Below are positions 60,282 to 64,000 of a stretch of 64,000 bases of DNA, piece by piece. A program made the translations under genes and the position numbers. The notes beneath the pieces were generated by a model that worked only from the letters and a program-made list of their open reading frames with translations, did not search any database and had not been told where the DNA came from. The DNA lies in assembly GCF_900444945.1 (NCBI RefSeq), contig NZ_UFRM01000001.1, positions 134,501 through 198,500 on the forward strand. Direction: 5' to 3'. The stretch is from Actinobacillus lignieresii. Lineage in GTDB: Bacteria > Pseudomonadota > Gammaproteobacteria > Enterobacterales > Pasteurellaceae. Position 1 is the stretch's first letter. The number at the start of each line of letters is the position of its first letter.

Positions 60282-60749
60282 TTAAACTCCCTTGATAAAT
60301 AAGTGATTGAGATTTTCGCCGGTGCGTAAATCAATAAAGCGTTGATTGGTGGTAAGACTGCTTAAACCGCCTCTTTCTGCAATCCAACGCCCTGTTTTTA
60401 GGTAGGTTAATTGCGAAAGTAACTCTGCGGAAAGCTCATCTCGTTCAAGCCCAGTATAAAGGCAAGTCTGTAGCCCTCTTTGTTTGCAGTAACTCAGTAG
60501 CGGAATCAGTTGTTCGGGTAGCCATTCGCCGCCCATAAAAAGTACGCAGCTGATTAAGCCTTGGTATTTATTTAATTGCTCGGTGAGGTAATTTTTTGTC
60601 AAAATTTGACCGCTTCCTAATTTCCAGCTTTCTGTACTATGACAGCCTTTACAGCCTAACGGGCAACCGGTAATTAAGAAGGCGAGTGAGGTTTCGTGCG
60701 GCACTTCTTGCCAAACAATTTGTTCCGAGCAAAATCTGAGGTTTTTCAT
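60282..60749 (-). CDS. nrdG: Anaerobic ribonucleotide reductase activase NrdG
   Basis: 155-residue radical-SAM enzyme that puts the glycyl radical on NrdD. Cluster cysteines are in TGCPLGCKGCHSTESWKL (CX3CX2C), followed by VLFMGGEWLPEQLIPLL. It precedes nrdD, the reverse of the E. coli order nrdD-nrdG. Two NrdR-box-like sites lie directly upstream. Confidence 0.95.
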   Translation of the reverse strand: MKNLRFCSEQIVWQEVPHETSLAFLITGCPLGCKGCHSTESWKLGSGQILTKNYLTEQLNKYQGLISCVLFMGGEWLPEQLIPLLSYCKQRGLQTCLYTGLERDELSAELLSQLTYLKTGRWIAERGGLSSLTTNQRFIDLRTGENLNHLFIKGV

Positions 60750-60763
60750 TTGTTATAAAAATG

Positions 60764-60810
60764 TTACTATATATTGTGTTTTAATCAATTATCAACACAA
60801 GATGTTGTGT
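60764..60810. promoter_or_regulatory. Pair of NrdR-box-like operators upstream of nrdG
   Basis: TTACTATATATTGTGT (60764-60779) and ACACAAGATGTTGTGT (60795-60810). Compared with acaCwAtATaTwGtgt the first matches every core position and the second all but two. Their starts are 31 bp apart, as at nrdB. The first lies 15 bases before the nrdG start, so it likely covers the promoter or 5' leader. Confidence 0.78.
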
Positions 60811-61044
60811 TATTTTAGTCATTTTTTTTGAAAATAAAATCAAAAAATTTGCAGGGGAGGGGTTGCAATTTGCTAAGTGACGGAAAAATAAAGCGGATAA
60901 CGGATTGTAAATTTTTGTGGACCTTGTGCAGATAATTTTCAGTACGGATTCGCTTAGAAAAGTCCATATACCTAATATTTTTTATTGTTAGAACGGCTAA
61001 AAAACAGGATAATAACCATCATTTTTATAAATAATTTCTAAAGA

Positions 61045-61102
61045 ATAAGCGGTAGGATTTTGCGGAATTCTTGCAAAATTTTCACTAAAAACAACCGCTT
61101 AT
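61045..61102. repeat. Inverted pair of USS-like sequences upstream of rsxA
   Basis: ATAAGCGGT (61045-61053) faces ACCGCTTAT (61094-61102) around a loop with TTTTGC and GCAAAA. It lies in the divergent nrdG-rsxA gap. The remaining 60811-61044 stretch is A/T rich and shows no gene. Confidence 0.65.
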
Positions 61103-61130
61103 TTTTATTTTGTCTTTTATTGTGGATACT

Positions 61131-61712
61131 ATGGTCGATTACATTCTTTTAATTATCAGTACCGCACTCATAAATAACTTTGTCCTAGTAAAATTCTTAG
61201 GGCTTTGTCCGTTTATGGGGGTGTCTAAAAAAGTGGAAACCGCGATTGGTATGGGGATGGCGACCACTTTCGTGCTGACCGTCGCTTCGTTGTCGGCATA
61301 TCTCGTCGAAACTTACGTATTAATTCCTTTAGAGGCGCAATTTTTACGTACATTGGTGTTTATTTTAGTTATTGCGGTGATTGTGCAATTAACGGAAATG
61401 ATCGTCCACAAAACCAGTCCGACTTTATACCGTTTGCTCGGTATTTATCTGCCGTTAATCACGACTAACTGCGCGGTACTCGGTGTTGCGTTATTAAACG
61501 TAAATCTTTCCAATAATTTGGTTGAATCGGTACTTTACGGCTTTGGTGCGGCGTTAGGTTTTTCTTTGGTATTGGTTTTATTTGCCGCATTGCGTGAGCG
61601 TTTGGCGGCGGCGGACGTACCGCGTCCGTTCCAAGGCGCTTCCATCGCTTTAATTACGGCGGGACTCATGTCGCTTGCCTTTATGGGCTTCACCGGTTTG
61701 GTAAAAATCTAA
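61131..61712 (+). CDS. rsxA: Electron transport complex subunit RsxA
   Basis: 193-residue membrane subunit with six segments, of the Rnf/Rsx complex, homologous to NqrE. The start at 61131 ([20 protein letters not shown]) is by alignment; an upstream TTG adds 7 residues. [13 protein letters not shown] and [17 protein letters not shown] hold the conserved cysteines. In E. coli Rsx keeps SoxR reduced. Overlaps rsxB by one base. Confidence 0.95.
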   Translation: MVDYILLIISTALINNFVLVKFLGLCPFMGVSKKVETAIGMGMATTFVLTVASLSAYLVETYVLIPLEAQFLRTLVFILVIAVIVQLTEMIVHKTSPTLYRLLGIYLPLITTNCAVLGVALLNVNLSNNLVESVLYGFGAALGFSLVLVLFAALRERLAAADVPRPFQGASIALITAGLMSLAFMGFTGLVKI

Positions 61713-62323
61713 TGTTAGCATTTCCTATTATTGTTTATATCATTATCGCTATTGCTGTGATCGCCCTGATTTTCGGTGCGATTTTAGGCTATTCTTCAAT
61801 TAAGTTAAAAGTTGAAGCCGATCCTATCGTCGAACAAATTGATGCCTTGTTACCGCAAAGCCAATGCGGGCAATGCGGTTATCCCGGTTGCAAGCCGTAT
61901 GCGGAAGCGATAGCCAACGGTGATCAAATTACCAAATGCGTGCCGGGTGGTCCACCTTTGGTGGTAAAAATTGCGGATCTATTGGGTGTGGAAGTGCCTG
62001 CAATGGACGGCGTTGCCGAGCCGGAAGTGAAGGTGGCATTGATTCACGAAGATATGTGTATCGGCTGTACCAAATGTATTCAAGCCTGTCCGGTTGATGC
62101 GATTATCGGTACCAATAAAGCGATGCACACGGTCATTCCCGATTTATGTACCGGTTGCGAATTATGTGTCGCGCCTTGCCCGACAAATTGTATTGAAATG
62201 GTAAAACAACAAACGACAACCAAAACGTGGAATTGGCAATTTGACGAGAATTTAGTCATTCCGGTGGTAAATACGACAGAGTTACAGAAAAAATTGGTGA
62301 TTGGCGGAGGTAAAAATGAGTAA
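61712..62323 (+). CDS. rsxB: Electron transport complex subunit RsxB
   Basis: 203-residue Fe-S protein. An N-terminal membrane anchor is followed by a four-cysteine domain ([18 protein letters not shown]) and two 4Fe-4S clusters ([32 protein letters not shown]). Overlaps rsxC by 8 bases. Confidence 0.95.
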   Translation: MLAFPIIVYIIIAIAVIALIFGAILGYSSIKLKVEADPIVEQIDALLPQSQCGQCGYPGCKPYAEAIANGDQITKCVPGGPPLVVKIADLLGVEVPAMDGVAEPEVKVALIHEDMCIGCTKCIQACPVDAIIGTNKAMHTVIPDLCTGCELCVAPCPTNCIEMVKQQTTTKTWNWQFDENLVIPVVNTTELQKKLVIGGGKNE

Positions 62324-64000
62324 TGCGATAGAGGTATTGGATCGTATTCGCCAAGGCAACCGATCCGGAGAATTATGGCAATTCCCGGGCGGGATTCACC
62401 CGATGCAAAATAAAAAGCAATCGAATCAAAAACCGATTCGCAGTTTGCATTTGCCTAAATTTTTCTATGTACCGGTTGTGCAACATTCGGGTTGGGCGGG
62501 CGAACTTTTGGTTAAAGTCGGTGATAACGTATTAAAAGGACAGCCGCTGACCAAAGGCGATAACTATCGCCAGTTACCGGTACACGCACCGACATCGGGC
62601 ACGGTTATCGGTATCGAGCCTTATGTGTCGGCACATCCGTCCGGTTTACCCGAGATTACCGTGATTATTGAAACGGACGGTAAAGACGAATGGATTGAAC
62701 GCCGACCGATTGACGATTTTTTAACGCTGACAAGCGGTCAAATTATCGAAAAAGTTTACCAATACGGCATTGCCGGTTTGGGCGGTGCGGTATTCCCGAC
62801 CGCTTCAAAACTCAGCCTAGCGGATAAGCGTTGCAAAGTATTGATTATCAACGGTGCGGAGTGCGAGCCGTATATTACTTGTGACGACCGTTTAATGCAG
62901 GATTATACCCACGAGTTTCTTGAGGGGATTCGTATTTTGCGTTACGTGCTACGTCCGGAAGAAGTGGTGTTAGCGATTGAGGATAATAAACCGCAGGCGA
63001 TCCAAGCGGTAGAAAAAGCCTTAAAAGGTTCGAACGATATTACGTTACGAGTCATCCCGACTATTTATCCGTCCGGTGCAAGCGATCAATTAGTTCAGGT
63101 ATTAACCGGTTTGGAAATTCCGCAAGGCAAACGTTCGATTGAAATGGGCATTGTGATGCACAATGTCGGAACGGTGTTTGCGGTTAAACGTGCGGTAATG
63201 GACGATGAACCGTTAATTGAACGCGTGGTAACACTAACCGGCGATAAAATTCGCAATAAAGGCAATGTGTGGGCAAGACTCGGAACGCCGATTCAACATT
63301 TATTGGAGCAGGTCGATTATCAAGCGGACAGCCGTTTTCCGGTGTTTTTAGGCGGACCGATGACCGGTTTTATTTTGCAATCCTTACAAGCGCCGATTAC
63401 CAAAACGGCAAACTGTATTATTGCGCCGGATCATTTTGAATACGCGCCGCCGGAGCCTGAGCGCAGCTGTATTCGTTGTTCAAGTTGCTCGGATGCTTGT
63501 CCGGTCGGGTTACTGCCGCAACAGCTTTACTGGTATGCACGCTCGGAAGATCACGATAAGTCAAAAGAATACCATTTGGATGCCTGTATCGAATGCGGTG
63601 TCTGCGCTTACGTTTGCCCGAGTTATATTCCGCTGATTCAATATTTTCGCCAAGAAAAGGCAAAAATAACGGAAATCGAAGAAAAAGCGAAAAAAGCGGA
63701 AGAGGCGAAAGCTCGTTTTGAAGCGAGAGAAGCTCGCTTGCAAAAAGAAAAAGACGCTCGAACTGCACGTATCGCGCAAGCGGCGGATAAACGCCGAGAA
63801 GAAATAGCAAATTCTGCCGGTGAAGATCCGGTAGCCGCTGCTTTGGCTCGAATCAAAGCAAAAAAAGCGGAAGCACAAACTGCAGAGCCTGTACAAGCTA
63901 AAGCAAACGGCGAGCCGGATAATAGCGAATTAATGGCACAACGCCGAGCAAGACGTTTGGCAAAACATGCCGAAGTTAAAAATGAAGTAAATGACAATCT
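62316..64000 (+). CDS. rsxC: Electron transport complex subunit RsxC (C-terminus cut by window edge)
   Basis: The frame opens at ATG 62316 (after GGAGGTAAAA) and stays open for 561 codons to the edge. It has the FMN/NADH-binding RnfC core ([33 protein letters not shown]) and two ferredoxin clusters ([30 protein letters not shown]). A long Lys/Glu/Ala-rich helical tail begins near residue 450, as in other Rsx/RnfC proteins of gammaproteobacteria, where it is variable and repetitive. Confidence 0.93.
   Translation, partial: MSNAIEVLDRIRQGNRSGELWQFPGGIHPMQNKKQSNQKPIRSLHLPKFFYVPVVQHSGWAGELLVKVGDNVLKGQPLTKGDNYRQLPVHAPTSGTVIGIEPYVSAHPSGLPEITVIIETDGKDEWIERRPIDDFLTLTSGQIIEKVYQYGIAGLGGAVFPTASKLSLADKRCKVLIINGAECEPYITCDDRLMQDYTHEFLEGIRILRYVLRPEEVVLAIEDNKPQAIQAVEKALKGSNDITLRVIPTIYPSGASDQLVQVLTGLEIPQGKRSIEMGIVMHNVGTVFAVKRAVMDDEPLIERVVTLTGDKIRNKGNVWARLGTPIQHLLEQVDYQADSRFPVFLGGPMTGFILQSLQAPITKTANCIIAPDHFEYAPPEPERSCIRCSSCSDACPVGLLPQQLYWYARSEDHDKSKEYHLDACIECGVCAYVCPSYIPLIQYFRQEKAKITEIEEKAKKAEEAKARFEAREARLQKEKDARTARIAQAADKRREEIANSAGEDPVAAALARIKAKKAEAQTAEPVQAKANGEPDNSELMAQRRARRLAKHAEVKNEVNDN

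Noticed and set aside
60750..61044. FNR-type site upstream of nrdG
   Set aside because: TCAATTATCAA-like bases near 60785-60795 do not give a full TTGAT-N4-ATCAA; the NrdR boxes explain the palindromes better.
63418..63997. Several overlapping minus-strand frames opposite rsxC
   Set aside because: Antisense of the Lys/Ala-rich RsxC tail; Phe/Ser/Arg-rich with no domain.
63640..64000. Frameshift or repeat expansion in the rsxC tail
   Set aside because: The frame stays open, and a variable Lys/Glu/Ala-rich tail is normal for RsxC.

Overview
The window is a 64 kb stretch of core chromosome from a gamma-proteobacterium of the family Pasteurellaceae. The gene set (Na+-NQR, Rsx, GcvA/GcvB, 6S RNA next to zapA, proQ-prc, hemE-yjaG-hupA) fits that family. 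Many copies of the DNA uptake signal core ACAAGCGGTC place it in the Actinobacillus pleuropneumoniae / Mannheimia / [Haemophilus] ducreyi branch rather than the H. influenzae branch, whose core is AAGTGCGGT. An Actinobacillus species is my best guess; this is inference from the sequence alone. I see no rRNA, tRNA, prophage, insertion sequence or CRISPR array, and both window edges cut genes (putA on the left, rsxC on the right).

Layout: 1-4.5 kb proline catabolism and uptake (putA partial, putP). 4.5-7 kb a non-coding gap with a DnaA-box-like cluster, a PlaR/YiaJ-type regulator, 5-formyl-THF cyclo-ligase, 6S RNA and zapA. 7-13 kb ygfB, hemE, yjaG, hupA, thyA, a lipoprotein, bioB and a cold-shock gene. 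13-19 kb proQ, prc, ldtD, mepK and gloC, a cell-wall maintenance group. 19-24 kb a minus-strand block: hinT-ycfL-thiK, then rsgA-rnhB followed by two metal ABC permeases that have no ATPase or binding protein beside them. 24-27.5 kb GcvB sRNA, divergent from gcvA-yjjG-cysB-DUF3108. 27.6-33.3 kb ansB, pyrG, a membrane protein and leuCD. 33.6-37.5 kb a glycerate-use cluster (cdaR, gntP-type permease, garK) plus an acylphosphatase. 37.6-41.6 kb ybjD, ppnN and dusA. 42-44.6 kb an unusual nrdB-nrdA operon. 44.7-53 kb nfuA, then nqrABCDEF with its maturation genes apbE and nqrM. 53-58 kb mnmA, an HcaT-like transporter, proC, rdgC and yqaB. 58.5-60.7 kb anaerobic nrdD/nrdG. 61-64 kb rsxABC.

The main find concerns ribonucleotide reduction. 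Both reductases in the window, the class I nrdB-nrdA pair and the anaerobic nrdD, lack the N-terminal ATP-cone that senses ATP/dATP in the E. coli enzymes, yet keep the radical and catalytic residues. Upstream of each operon lies a pair of 16-bp NrdR-box-like palindromes whose starts are exactly 31 bp apart, about three helical turns. This suggests that dATP control has moved from the enzymes to NrdR-type transcriptional repression for both oxic and anoxic dNTP supply.

Intergenic space is shaped by DNA-uptake signals. Many occur as head-to-head inverted pairs that form strong hairpins just after stop codons, where they probably also serve as terminators. Two further families of C/T-rich palindromic repeats occur between 53 and 58.5 kb.
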